Below are positions 17,204 to 26,435 of a DNA stretch of 64,000 nucleotides, in pieces (position 1 is the first letter of the stretch; the number at the start of each line of letters is the position of its first letter). A program made the position numbers and the translations under genes. A model generated the notes under the pieces. That model was given only the letters and a program-made list of their open reading frames with translations, did not search any database and had not been told where the DNA came from. Source of the DNA: Neisseria sicca (GTDB lineage: Bacteria; Pseudomonadota; Gammaproteobacteria; Burkholderiales; Neisseriaceae). The stretch lies in the NCBI RefSeq assembly GCF_003044565.1, contig NZ_POXG01000003.1, positions 248,001-312,000 on the forward strand, written 5' to 3'.

Positions 17204-19693
17204 ATGGCAATCAAAAAAAATCAGCTTTACGCATCACTTTGGGCTGGCTGCGACGAATTGCGCGGCGGTATGGATGCGAGTCTTTATAAAGACTATGTCC
17301 TTACCCTATTGTTTTTAAAATATGTTTCCGACAAACACAAACACGGCGGCGGCATGATTGAGCTACCCGCCGGGGCGACTTTTGACGACATCGTTAATCT
17401 CAAAAATACCGCTGACATTGGCGACCGCTTGAATAAGATCATCGCCTAAATTTCCGAAGCCAACGACTTAAAAGGCGTGATCGACGTTGCCGACTTCAAC
17501 GACGAAGACAAACTGGGCAAAGGCAAGGAGATGATCGACCGTTTGAGCAAACTGGTCGGCATTTTTGAAAAGCTTAACCTTTCCTCTAACCAAGCCGAAG
17601 ATGACGATTTATTGGGTGATGCCTACGAATACCTGATGCGCCATTTTGCGACCGAATCGGGTAAATCTAAAGGGCAGTTTTACACGCCTGCCGAAGTCTC
17701 GCGCATTATGGCGAAAATTATTGGAATCAGCGCAGATTGCCCGTCCAGCACCAGCGTGTACGACCCGACCTGCGGCTCGGGTTCGCTGCTGCTCAAAGCC
17801 GCCGCCCAAGCCAACAACCAAATCAGCCTATACGGTCAAGAAAAAGATGTGGCGACCGCATCCCTTGCCCGTATGAATATGATTTTGCATAACAACGAAA
17901 CCGCCGAAATCAATACCGGGAATACCTTGTCTGATCCTTCTTTCCGTGATGAAAGAGGTGGGCTTAAGGCCTTCGATTTTGCCGTTGCCAATCCGCCTTT
18001 TTCCAGCAAAAACTGGACAAGCGGCATCACGCCGTCCGATGATCCTTTTGAGCGGTTCAGTTACGGTATCCCGCCTGAAAAAAACGGCGATTACGCCTTT
18101 TTGCTGCATCTACTCAAAAGCCTGAAACCAAGCGGCAAAGGTGCGATTATTCTTCCGCACGGCGTGCTGTTTCGCGGCAATGCCGAAGCGCGTATCCGCA
18201 CGGAATTACTCAATCTTGGCCTTATAAAGGGCATTATCGGGCTGCCTGCCAACCTGTTTTACGGAACAGGCATTCCTGCCTGCATTATCGTGATCGACAA
18301 AGAACACGCCCAAATTGCTCAGTTTGCCGAAGATGGCTCGCGGCAAGTCATTAGTGGCGGCAGCGTGTTTATGATTGACGCATCGCGCGGCTTTATCAAA
18401 GACGGCAACAAAAATCGTCTACGCGAACAAGACATTCATAAAATCATCGACACTTTCACAAAACAGGAAGAAATCGCCCATTACAGCCGTATGGTGCATT
18501 TAAGCGAAATCGCTGCCCAAGATTACAACCTTAACCTGCCTCGCTATATAGATAGCGGAGAAGTCGAAGATCTGCAAGATCTCGCCGCCCATCTTTATGG
18601 CGGCATACCTGCGCACGATATGGACGCGCTGGAAGCCTATTGGCAAGTTTTAGGTCGTCTGAAAAACGAGTTGTTTGCCGAACACGACGGACGCTTCATT
18701 GCCAAAATTGAAAGCAGCCAAATCAAAGCCCATATTTTGGCGCATCCCGATTACGCCGCCTTCAAAGCCGAACACTTGGCAAAATTTGCCGCGTGGCACA
18801 CTCAAAACGACCTTGCTGCCATCCAACCAAGCAGCAGACCAAGCGAGCTTATCCAGCAATGGAGTGAAAGCCTGCTGGGCGCGTTCAAACCAAGCAGCTT
18901 GATTGAAGAATATGATTTCTACCAAATATTGATGGACTACTGGGCGGAAACCCTGCAAGACGATGTTTATTTAATTGCCCAAGACGGTTGGCCAGCGGTC
19001 AAAGATTTGGCAGAAATCACCAAAGAAAGCGATGAAGCCGCCAACTTGACCGTCGTCTTTGAGGAAACCGAAACCGACAAAAAAAGCAAAGCCAAAACCA
19101 AACGCATCAGTAAAAAATACCGCAGTGAAGTAATAGCCCCTGAGCTGATTGCCCATCGCTATTTTTCAGACGACCTGGCTAAGTTGGAAGAAAAACAAAG
19201 CGAGCTGGAACGCCTAAGCCAAGAATTGGAAAACCATTTGGAAGAACACAGCGGCGAAGAGAGCGTACTTAATGATGTATTAGATGCGAAAGGCAAACTT
19301 TCTGCCAAACTGCTGAAAACAGCATTGGAAGAAAATGACATAGAAGAAGGCGAGCGGGCTATTTTACAAACAGCCCAAACACTGATGACGCAGGAAAAAA
19401 CCGCCAAAGATGCAGTCAAAACTCTAAGCGAAGCCCTAAACCTTGCTATTTTCAAACAATTTGGCCAACTTTCCGAAGAGGAAATCAAGCAGCTTGTCGT
19501 TCACGACAAATGGCTTGCTACGCTACAAAGCCACATTGAAAACCGCTTGGAAAACAGCATTCAGCAGCTGATTAGCCGCCTGAACACACTGGAAAACCGC
19601 TACCGCAGCCCGATGGCAGAGCTTGCCCAAGAAGTAGAAATATGGCAACGCAAAGTGGATGCTCACCTCAAAAATATGGGCTTTGGAGTCTGA
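17204..19693 (+). pseudogene. hsdM: Type I restriction-modification methyltransferase hsdM, interrupted by an in-frame stop
   Basis: Read through, this is an 829-codon N6-adenine methylase subunit. The N-terminal HsdM domain starts MAIKKNQLYASLWAGCDELRGGMDAS. Codon 82 (17447-17449) is TAA, and the same frame continues at once with ISEANDLKGVIDVADFND, the expected HsdM sequence; family members usually have Lys at this point, so one AAA to TAA change would explain it. Downstream are the SAM motif DPTCGSGS at 187-194, the catalytic NPPF at 263-266, and a long C-terminal helical extension. Unless suppressed or restarted, the methylase would be inactive. It could also be a sequencing error. A DUS is read as GRLK within the gene. 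Confidence 0.85.
17477..19693 (+). CDS. C-terminal 738 residues of HsdM, possible restart product
   Basis: This is the open part of hsdM after the stop. The first possible start is a GTG at 17477, 28 bases past the TAA; the next ATG is at 17531, preceded directly by AAGGAG. Neither has ideal ribosome-site spacing. A product would contain both methylase motifs but would lack the N-terminal HsdM domain that contacts DNA and HsdS, so activity is doubtful. Confidence 0.4.
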   Translation: MIDVADFNDEDKLGKGKEMIDRLSKLVGIFEKLNLSSNQAEDDDLLGDAYEYLMRHFATESGKSKGQFYTPAEVSRIMAKIIGISADCPSSTSVYDPTCGSGSLLLKAAAQANNQISLYGQEKDVATASLARMNMILHNNETAEINTGNTLSDPSFRDERGGLKAFDFAVANPPFSSKNWTSGITPSDDPFERFSYGIPPEKNGDYAFLLHLLKSLKPSGKGAIILPHGVLFRGNAEARIRTELLNLGLIKGIIGLPANLFYGTGIPACIIVIDKEHAQIAQFAEDGSRQVISGGSVFMIDASRGFIKDGNKNRLREQDIHKIIDTFTKQEEIAHYSRMVHLSEIAAQDYNLNLPRYIDSGEVEDLQDLAAHLYGGIPAHDMDALEAYWQVLGRLKNELFAEHDGRFIAKIESSQIKAHILAHPDYAAFKAEHLAKFAAWHTQNDLAAIQPSSRPSELIQQWSESLLGAFKPSSLIEEYDFYQILMDYWAETLQDDVYLIAQDGWPAVKDLAEITKESDEAANLTVVFEETETDKKSKAKTKRISKKYRSEVIAPELIAHRYFSDDLAKLEEKQSELERLSQELENHLEEHSGEESVLNDVLDAKGKLSAKLLKTALEENDIEEGERAILQTAQTLMTQEKTAKDAVKTLSEALNLAIFKQFGQLSEEEIKQLVVHDKWLATLQSHIENRLENSIQQLISRLNTLENRYRSPMAELAQEVEIWQRKVDAHLKNMGFGV

Positions 19694-19694
19694 G

Positions 19695-20993
19695 ATGGCA
19701 ACACAAACAGGCTATAAGGCGAGCGAGTTGGGGGAGATTCCACAGGATTGGGATGTTGTGGAATTGGGGAGTGTTGCGGAAATTCAACGGGGAGCATCGC
19801 CAAGACCAATCGACTCACCTATTTGGTTTTCCCAAAGCTCTAATGTCGGCTGGTTAAGAATTTCTGATGTTACAAAATCAGAAAAATATCTATACAACAC
19901 GATTCAAAACTTATCAGAAGAAGGAATTAAAAATAGCCGTTATGTTGCAAAAGATAACTTAATCATGAGTATTTGTGCAACAGTTGGAAAACCTATTATC
20001 AATAGAAAAGATATTTGTATTCACGATGGTTTTGTCGTGTTTAGAAATCCGCAATTTGATATTGAATTTATGTTCTATGTTTTACAAGAATACGAAAGTA
20101 AATGGGGAAATCAAGGGCAAACTGGTTCACAGATGAATTTAAATACTGATTTGATAAAAAATAAAATCGTATGTTTGCCTCCACTCTCCGAACAAACCGC
20201 AATTGCCACCGCATTAAGCGATACCGATGCGCTGATAAGCAGCCTGCAAACGCTTATCGCCAAAAAGAAGGCAATCAAGCTCTCGGCGATGCAAAACCTG
20301 CTCGGCGGCAAAATCCGCCTGTCTGCCTTCGCCCAACGCCCCGACGGTTCGCCCAAAACCACGCGCCAAACCGAACAGGGCTTGCTGCCTGAAGATTGGG
20401 AAGTGGTGGAATTGGGGGAAATTGGTTATTTCCAGTCGGGAGTGGGATTCCCGCTCTATTTGCAAGGCAAAAAAGATGGAGAATATCCTGTTTTTAAAGT
20501 TTCCGATTTAAATAATATAGGGAATGAAAAATTTATGTCTTTATCAAACAACTATATTGATGAAGATGAAAGAAAAAATATCGCAGGGAAAATCATTCCA
20601 GAGAATGCGATTATTTTTGCAAAAATAGGGGCAGCTATATTTTTAGAAAGGAAGCGTATCAATAAATATAAAAGTTTTATTGATAACAATATGATGGCAT
20701 TTATTCCATGTAGTAATTTATCAGCAGAGTTTTTATATTTTTGTTTTTTACAAATAAAGTTAGGTGACATGGTGGAAATCACTGCTTTACCTGCATTGAG
20801 TAGCTCAAGATTAAAGTTGTTTAAAATAGCTATCCCAAAATCTACCACCGAACAAACCGCCATCGCCCAACTGTTAAGCGATATGGATGCAGAAATTGAG
20901 GCGTTAGAAGGTCGTCTGAAAAAAACGCAGTCGCTTAAACAGGGTATGATGCAGGCGTTGCTCACAGGCAAAATCCGCCTGCCGCTAGAATAA
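19695..20993 (+). CDS. hsdS: Type I restriction-modification specificity subunit HsdS
   Basis: A 432-aa protein, started at the ATG one base after the hsdM stop. It has the usual two half-subunits. Each begins with a 'P-(Q/E)-D-W-(D/E)-V-V-E-L-G' segment (near 18 and 235) and ends with a helical spacer with E-Q-T-A-I-A and K-x-A/S-M-Q-(N/A)-L-L-x-G-K-I-R-L. These flank two different target-recognition domains, so the recognised site should be bipartite. The recognition domains are visibly AT-richer than the rest. No frameshift is seen. One DUS is read as GRLK in the last helix. Confidence 0.93.
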   Translation: MATQTGYKASELGEIPQDWDVVELGSVAEIQRGASPRPIDSPIWFSQSSNVGWLRISDVTKSEKYLYNTIQNLSEEGIKNSRYVAKDNLIMSICATVGKPIINRKDICIHDGFVVFRNPQFDIEFMFYVLQEYESKWGNQGQTGSQMNLNTDLIKNKIVCLPPLSEQTAIATALSDTDALISSLQTLIAKKKAIKLSAMQNLLGGKIRLSAFAQRPDGSPKTTRQTEQGLLPEDWEVVELGEIGYFQSGVGFPLYLQGKKDGEYPVFKVSDLNNIGNEKFMSLSNNYIDEDERKNIAGKIIPENAIIFAKIGAAIFLERKRINKYKSFIDNNMMAFIPCSNLSAEFLYFCFLQIKLGDMVEITALPALSSSRLKLFKIAIPKSTTEQTAIAQLLSDMDAEIEALEGRLKKTQSLKQGMMQALLTGKIRLPLE

Positions 20994-21010
20994 AATTTAA
21001 GGAAGAAACT

Positions 21011-24000
21011 ATGACCATCGACATCGGACAATCGGAACGCACCACTCAAAACCGCGTGGTGGCGTTGTTTTGTGAAAAACTGGGCTACCGCTATTTGGGC
21101 AACCTGCAAGGCTTGGCGAATAAAAATATCCGTGAGGCGGATTTGTTGGCGTGGCTTGCCAAGCGGGGCGTTTCGGACGCGCTCGCCCAAAGTGCGGTCA
21201 AATCTTTGCAAGATTTGAATCATCTGGGCGGCGGCAGACGGCTTTATGATGCCAACGGTAATATTTATCAGCTTTTGCGTTATGGGGCAAAGGTAAAGAT
21301 GGGCGTGGGCGAACAGACGCAGACGGTGTGGTTGGTGGATTGGGAAAATCCGCAGAATAATGATTTCTCAGTTGCTGAAGAAGTGAGCATCCCAGGTTCA
21401 CAATATGACAAACGCCCGGACGTGGTGTTGTATGTTAATGGTATTGCGGTGGCGGTGTTGGAGTTGAAACGCTCTTCGGTGTCGGTTTCTGAAGGGATAC
21501 GCCAAAATATCGCCAATCAGCAGCGGGAATTTTGCGAAACATTTTTTACTACCGTGCAGCTTTTGTTTGCAGGGAACGACAGCGAAGGCTTGCGCTACGG
21601 CGTGATTGAAACGCCCGAAAAGTATTATCTGAAGTGGAAAGAAGACGGAGCGCCCGACAATTTGGGCGATTTGGACGCTGATTTGAGCCATGTGTGCGAA
21701 AAAAGCCGCTTTTTGGAAATATTGCACGATTTTATGGTGTTTGATAATGGAGCAAAAAAAACCTGTCGTCCGAATCAGTATTTTGGCATTAAGGCGGCTC
21801 AGGCGAGATTAAATCAGCGGCAAGGCGGTATTATTTGGCATACGCAAGGCAGCGGCAAAAGCCTGACAATGGTGTGGTTGGCACAGTGGATTTTGGAACG
21901 GGGTGATAATCATCGGGTGCTGATTATTACCGATCGTACGGAGCTGGACGAGCAGATTAAAAAGGTATTTGAAAACACGCAAAATGAAATCTACCGCACC
22001 AAAAGTGGTAAGGATTTGCTCAACGTATTAAATGAAAATAAGCATTCGTTGATTTGTTCGCTAGTGCATAAATTCGGCAGCCGTGAAGAGACAGAGGTAG
22101 AAAACGATGCGGAATTGAACGATTTTTTAAACAATATTCGTACGGCGAAAGGCGGTTTTGCGCCGAAGGGTAAGATTGTAGTGTTCGTGGATGAATGCCA
22201 CCGTACCCAATCGGGCAAATTGCACGAAGCGATGAAATCCCTATTACCCGATGCAATATTTGTCGGCTTTACAGGCACGCCACTTCTGAAAACGGACAAA
22301 AAACAGTCTGTGGAAGTATTCGGCGGTTTTATCCACACCTATAAATTTAACGAAGCGGTTAAGGACGGTGTGGTGTTAGACCTGCTTTACGAAGCGCGAG
22401 ATATTGAGCAGTCGCTATCTTCCCGCAAACGGGTCGATGATTGGTTTGATGTAAAAACGCGCGGTATGACCGATATCGCCAAAAACCAACTCAAACAACG
22501 CTGGGGGACAATGCAGAAATTGTTGTCGTCTAAAAACCGCTCGGAAAAAATCGTGGATGACATTTTGCTGGATATGGAAATCAAGCCACGACTTTCAGAC
22601 GGCAGCGGCAATGCGATTTTGGTTTGCGCCAGCGTCTATGAGGCGTGCCAATGTTATGAGTTGTTTGCCCAAAGCGGTTTGAAAAACAAGGTAGCGATTG
22701 TAACCAGCTTCAAGCCCGATGCTCAGGCTGCCAAAAATGCGGTTTCCGCTCAAGCGCAAAATGAAGAGCTGTTTAAATACAGTATCTATCGCAAGATGAT
22801 TGCCGATTATTATCGGGAGGGCGAAGAAAAAGCAGCAGCATTGGTGGAACAGTTTGAAACTGATGTAAAAAAACGCTTTATCGAGCAGCCTGCACAAATG
22901 AAGCTGCTGATTGTGGTGGACAAACTTTTAACAGGTTTTGATGCGCCTTCGGCGACTTATCTCTATATCGACAAAAAAATGGCAGACCATAACCTTTTCC
23001 AAGCTATTTGTCGGGTGAACCGTTTGGACGGTGAATCGAAAACTTACGGCTATGTGGTGGATTATCGGGATTTGTTCAAGTCCTTAGAAAAGGCGTTTAA
23101 AGATTTCACCCAAGAAGCCTTTGAAGGCTATGAGCCATCTGATGTGGAGGGGCTGATTAAAGATCGCTTAAGTACGGCAAAAGAAGATTTGGAAACGGCT
23201 TGGGAAGCGGTGCAGATGATGACGGAAAACGTGCTAGCTCCGAAAACCTTCCCCGAGTACAAAGCCTATTTTTGCGGCGCAGACGATAAAACCAACCTGC
23301 AAACTGAATACCAAAGCAAACGTTTGGCGTTTTATCGGGCAGCAGCAAAATTAATTCGCGCCTATGGGGCGATTGCTAATGAATTGGTCGAAGCCGGTTA
23401 CAATAAAATCCAAGCTGAAGAATGGCACAAGCGGGTAAAAAATATCACTGACTTGCGGGACGAATTGAAAATTGCCAGCGGCGATTATGTGGATTTTAAA
23501 ACAGTTGATGCGGATATGCGTTATTTAATCAACCAATATGTGCGTGCCGAAGACAGCGAACGGCTGGATACTTTTGACAATGTGGGGTTGTTGGATTTGC
23601 TGGTCAGCCGTGGCGCGGATATAGTGGAAGATTTGCCCGAAGAACTTAAAGATAAAAAAAGTATGGCGGAAACTATCGAGAATAATATCCGCAAAACCAT
23701 TGTGGATGAAAACCCGACCAATCCTAAATATTTTGAGAAAATGTCAGTGTTGCTGGACGAATTGATCGAACAGCGTAAACAGGAAGTCGTTGACTATAAG
23801 AAGTATCTAGAAGAAATGGCACGCCTTGCCGAGCAGGTAAAACGACCGCAGGGCAGCAATTACCCGAAAGAAATCAACACACCGGGCAAACAGGCAATTT
23901 TTGACAATTTTAGCCAGGATACTGATTGGGTGCTGAGCCTGGATCACGCTATTCAAACAAACAAACAGGACGGTTATCTCACCAACAAAATGAAGCAAAA

Positions 24001-24100
24001 ACGCCTGAAAGCTCAACTCAAGCCGCTCACCGATGAAAAAGGGCTGGATATTGATGAAGTGTTTGAACTGATTATCAAACAGGCGGAATACGGAGCTTAA
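21011..24100 (+). CDS. hsdR: Type I restriction endonuclease subunit HsdR
   Basis: A 1029-aa motor/nuclease subunit. The nuclease motif is R135-P-D with E151-L-K (PD...ELK). The translocase motifs are TQGSGKS at 278-284 (Walker A), DECH at 394-397 and TGTP at 421-424, and a C-terminal helical region binds the methylase. It appears intact. It starts after an AAGGAAG ribosome site 17 bases past hsdS. With a damaged hsdM, an active HsdR would depend on another methylase for protection, though type I cleavage also needs HsdM, so the complex is probably silent. Confidence 0.95.
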   Translation: MTIDIGQSERTTQNRVVALFCEKLGYRYLGNLQGLANKNIREADLLAWLAKRGVSDALAQSAVKSLQDLNHLGGGRRLYDANGNIYQLLRYGAKVKMGVGEQTQTVWLVDWENPQNNDFSVAEEVSIPGSQYDKRPDVVLYVNGIAVAVLELKRSSVSVSEGIRQNIANQQREFCETFFTTVQLLFAGNDSEGLRYGVIETPEKYYLKWKEDGAPDNLGDLDADLSHVCEKSRFLEILHDFMVFDNGAKKTCRPNQYFGIKAAQARLNQRQGGIIWHTQGSGKSLTMVWLAQWILERGDNHRVLIITDRTELDEQIKKVFENTQNEIYRTKSGKDLLNVLNENKHSLICSLVHKFGSREETEVENDAELNDFLNNIRTAKGGFAPKGKIVVFVDECHRTQSGKLHEAMKSLLPDAIFVGFTGTPLLKTDKKQSVEVFGGFIHTYKFNEAVKDGVVLDLLYEARDIEQSLSSRKRVDDWFDVKTRGMTDIAKNQLKQRWGTMQKLLSSKNRSEKIVDDILLDMEIKPRLSDGSGNAILVCASVYEACQCYELFAQSGLKNKVAIVTSFKPDAQAAKNAVSAQAQNEELFKYSIYRKMIADYYREGEEKAAALVEQFETDVKKRFIEQPAQMKLLIVVDKLLTGFDAPSATYLYIDKKMADHNLFQAICRVNRLDGESKTYGYVVDYRDLFKSLEKAFKDFTQEAFEGYEPSDVEGLIKDRLSTAKEDLETAWEAVQMMTENVLAPKTFPEYKAYFCGADDKTNLQTEYQSKRLAFYRAAAKLIRAYGAIANELVEAGYNKIQAEEWHKRVKNITDLRDELKIASGDYVDFKTVDADMRYLINQYVRAEDSERLDTFDNVGLLDLLVSRGADIVEDLPEELKDKKSMAETIENNIRKTIVDENPTNPKYFEKMSVLLDELIEQRKQEVVDYKKYLEEMARLAEQVKRPQGSNYPKEINTPGKQAIFDNFSQDTDWVLSLDHAIQTNKQDGYLTNKMKQKRLKAQLKPLTDEKGLDIDEVFELIIKQAEYGA

Positions 24101-24101
24101 T

Positions 24102-24791
24102 ATGCAAATCGGCAATCTAAGTGTGGAAGTACGCAGAAAAGCAATTAAGAATCTGCATATTAGCGTGTTGCCACCAAGCGGTGTAGTTCGGGTGTCCGCA
24201 CCACTTAAAATGAGTGATGATGCGGTGAAGATGGCGGTAGCAAGCCGTTTGCTGTGGATTAAAAAACAGCAGAGTATATTTGAAAACCAAGCCCGGGAAA
24301 CCACGCGTGAAATAGTGTCGGGTGAAAGCCATTATCTTTGGGGTAAGCGGTATTTATTGGAAGTGCTACCAACTACAGGTAGACACCGCCTTGAAGTTGA
24401 GCATCGCAAAATCAAGTTGTTTGTTCGTCCCAACACTAACTTTAAAAACCAAACTGCCGTAATTGAAACCTTTTACCGCAACGAGTTAAAACGGGAAATT
24501 GCCAAACTTTTGGCAAAGTGGCAGCCAAAAATGGGGGTAACCGCCAAACGTTTCGGCGTGAAAAAAATGAAAACCCTTTGGGGTAGTTGTAATACCGACA
24601 CCGCTAGCATTTGGTTGAATCTGGAACTCGCAAAAAAACCGCCCGAATGCTTAGAATACGTTGTCGTTCACGAACTGACCCACTTGCTTGAACGCCACCA
24701 TAACGCCCGTTTTATGGCACATATAGATAACTTTCTCCCAAACTGGCGAAACATTAAACAACGGCTTAAAGCTTTGAAGTTGGGGGTGTAA
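24102..24791 (+). CDS. YgjP-like zinc metallopeptidase (DUF45/WLM type)
   Basis: A 229-aa cytoplasmic protein that starts one base after the hsdR stop, so it belongs to the hsd operon. The zinc motif is H190-E-L-T-H194 followed by ERHHNARF, and the preceding K-x-L-W-G-S-C-N region near 157-164 is typical of the family. DUF45 peptidases are frequently the fourth gene of type I restriction operons; their role there is not established, but control of restriction by proteolysis is a reasonable guess. Confidence 0.85.
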   Translation: MQIGNLSVEVRRKAIKNLHISVLPPSGVVRVSAPLKMSDDAVKMAVASRLLWIKKQQSIFENQARETTREIVSGESHYLWGKRYLLEVLPTTGRHRLEVEHRKIKLFVRPNTNFKNQTAVIETFYRNELKREIAKLLAKWQPKMGVTAKRFGVKKMKTLWGSCNTDTASIWLNLELAKKPPECLEYVVVHELTHLLERHHNARFMAHIDNFLPNWRNIKQRLKALKLGV

Positions 24792-24925
24792 TGCAAAAGA
24801 TGCCAAAAGATCGTATTAATCCCCCCTACGTTTATTTGTTAACTATCGGCAAAATTTGCCCACATTTTCTAAGTAACACCAAAAGCGTTTCGGGAAAGTT
24901 ATTTGGTAGCCTATGGGTTGGTTGA
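24791..24925 (+). CDS. Possible 44-aa ORF after the peptidase
   Basis: The ATG shares its first base with the stop of the metallopeptidase gene (TAATG) and a G-rich stretch precedes it. The product is basic and resembles nothing known. It may be the remnant of another gene at the island edge rather than a functional peptide. Confidence 0.2.
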   Translation: MQKMPKDRINPPYVYLLTIGKICPHFLSNTKSVSGKLFGSLWVG

Positions 24926-24952
24926 CATAAAAGGTAAATAACTTAAAAACAA

Positions 24953-24982
24953 AGGTCGTCTGAAACTTTAAATTCAGACGAC
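24953..24982 (+). terminator. DUS hairpin at the end of the hsd operon
   Basis: AGGTCGTCTGAAA and its reverse complement with a 6-base spacer. Confidence 0.65.
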
Positions 24983-25007
24983 CATTTGCTCAGCTTTTTG
25001 ACAGAAC

Positions 25008-25020
25008 TAGAGACCTTTGA
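25008..25020. repeat. Single IS-end-like sequence (GAGACCTTTG) next to CTAG
   Basis: CTAGAGACCTTTGA repeats the first ten bases of the end of the 66-bp element at 17065. No matching partner follows within the next kilobase. It may be the remnant of an IS or miniature element at the right edge of the restriction island, or chance. Confidence 0.35.
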
Positions 25021-25152
25021 AATAACATGAGTTACTAAAATTTTATGTTCAATACTATTTTTAATAGGAGAAGTCGTGGAACATGAGCGATTTGAACGCT
25101 TAATCGGCAGATTTCAAATCCGCCATATAAAACAAAGAGAATAGAGAACGTT

Positions 25153-26034
25153 ATGAATAAGCCGCATCATTCGCATGCCGCCCCTTTGCTGGTCGTCGGC
25201 TGCGTCGTTTTCGGATTAGGCAGCTTGATTGTCAAGTTTGTCGAAGTCGGCTCTTACGCCATCGCATTTTGGCGGCTGGCGATAGCGGCGGTGATTTTCT
25301 GGCTGCTGTCGCGCCTCTTTGGGCAAAAGCTGCCCAAAAGCAGAAAAGCCATCTACACCGCCATGCTCTCCGGCGTGTTTCTGGCATTTGACCTGTCGCT
25401 GTGGCACGAAAGCATACACGCCGTCGGTCCCGGTATTTCCACCTTGCTCAACAGCTTGCAGATATTTTTCCTCTCCGCCATCGGTTTCTTCTTTTTCGGC
25501 GAACGCTTGAGCAAACCGCAAATGTTCAGCCTCATTCTCGCCATCAGCGGCGTCGCACTTATCGGCAGTCCTGAGTTCGGACACAACGGCAACGCCGTCT
25601 GGGGCTTTATCAGCGGCATCACTTCGGGCGGGATGCTCGCATTGTCTATGGTGTGTATCCACAAAACCCACCAAATCGAGAAAACCTCCCTGTTCCCGAT
25701 GATGATGATTTTGAGCTTTGGCGGCGCGTTATCCCTCATCATCCCGTCCATATTGTTTGACAGCCACGCCCTCTATCCCGCCACCATGCGCGATATCGGG
25801 CTGGTATTGATTTACGGCGCGGTGATGCAGTGTTTCGCATGGGGTATGATAGCCTACGCCATTCCCTTATTGTCATTCTCGCTGACCGGACTGCTGCTGC
25901 TCTCCGAGCCTGTCGCCGCCTTGCTGATAGACTATTTTTGGTTGGATAAACCGATCAACGCCCTCCAATGGAGCGGCGCCGTGTTGACCCTGATTGCCAT
26001 TTACTTAGGGCGTGCCAGCGAGAAAACCGCTTAA
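25153..26034 (+). CDS. EamA/DMT family transporter
   Basis: A 293-aa integral membrane protein with about ten spans arranged as two five-helix EamA halves (near 10-135 and 150-285). The family exports or imports small metabolites such as amino acids and nucleotide sugars; the substrate here cannot be read from sequence. Single-gene unit with DUS copies downstream. Confidence 0.88.
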   Translation: MNKPHHSHAAPLLVVGCVVFGLGSLIVKFVEVGSYAIAFWRLAIAAVIFWLLSRLFGQKLPKSRKAIYTAMLSGVFLAFDLSLWHESIHAVGPGISTLLNSLQIFFLSAIGFFFFGERLSKPQMFSLILAISGVALIGSPEFGHNGNAVWGFISGITSGGMLALSMVCIHKTHQIEKTSLFPMMMILSFGGALSLIIPSILFDSHALYPATMRDIGLVLIYGAVMQCFAWGMIAYAIPLLSFSLTGLLLLSEPVAALLIDYFWLDKPINALQWSGAVLTLIAIYLGRASEKTA

Positions 26035-26435
26035 GCATTATCTTCATTAAGCATTGGGCGGAAAGGTCGTCTGAAAACGGAATCCGGCTGGACAACACGC
26101 ATCGTAAGCCTATTGAAGCCAAGTTCCGCCTTTTCAGACGACCTTTTGCCTTTTCAGCGCAAACTTTGTGGAGAATCAAATATGACGCGGATCGCAGCTT
26201 GTCAGTGAAAATGTTTTAAAACATAATGACCCGACCTCTTATCAATAAAAAAATGCTTCACAACAATAACATCAGCCGCGCCTTTCTATTCTTCCAACCA
26301 AAATCTCAAGCGCGTCTTGCCTGATAGCACGTTACTAAAACCGGCTGAAAACAGAAGTTTTGCCGCCCCGCTTTCCGTTTGTACGGAGCGCGGCGGGTAG
26401 GGTTTTCTTAACTGTCAATCAAGTGAGGACGCTTC
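26035..26435 (+). other. Non-coding leader of the sugar transporter gene, with a hairpin
   Basis: It contains widely spaced inverted DUS copies (about 26063-26144) and, close to the transporter start, an imperfect GC-rich hairpin (about 26363-26396; arms CCGCC...TCCG and CGGA...GGCGG). The hairpin is not followed by a T run. It could influence expression of the transporter, but nothing identifies it as a known riboswitch. Confidence 0.35.

Larger units (their letters stand above)
24792..25152. other. Right border of the restriction island
   Basis: Besides the possible small ORF, it holds a DUS hairpin (24953-24982) and an isolated IS-end-like sequence at 25008-25020. AT-rich sequence before the transporter gene should carry its promoter. 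No further gene is supported. Confidence 0.4.

Noticed and set aside
17204..17449. 81-aa N-terminal HsdM piece as an independent small gene
   Set aside because: The reading frame continues directly after the stop with HsdM sequence, so it is a broken part of hsdM.
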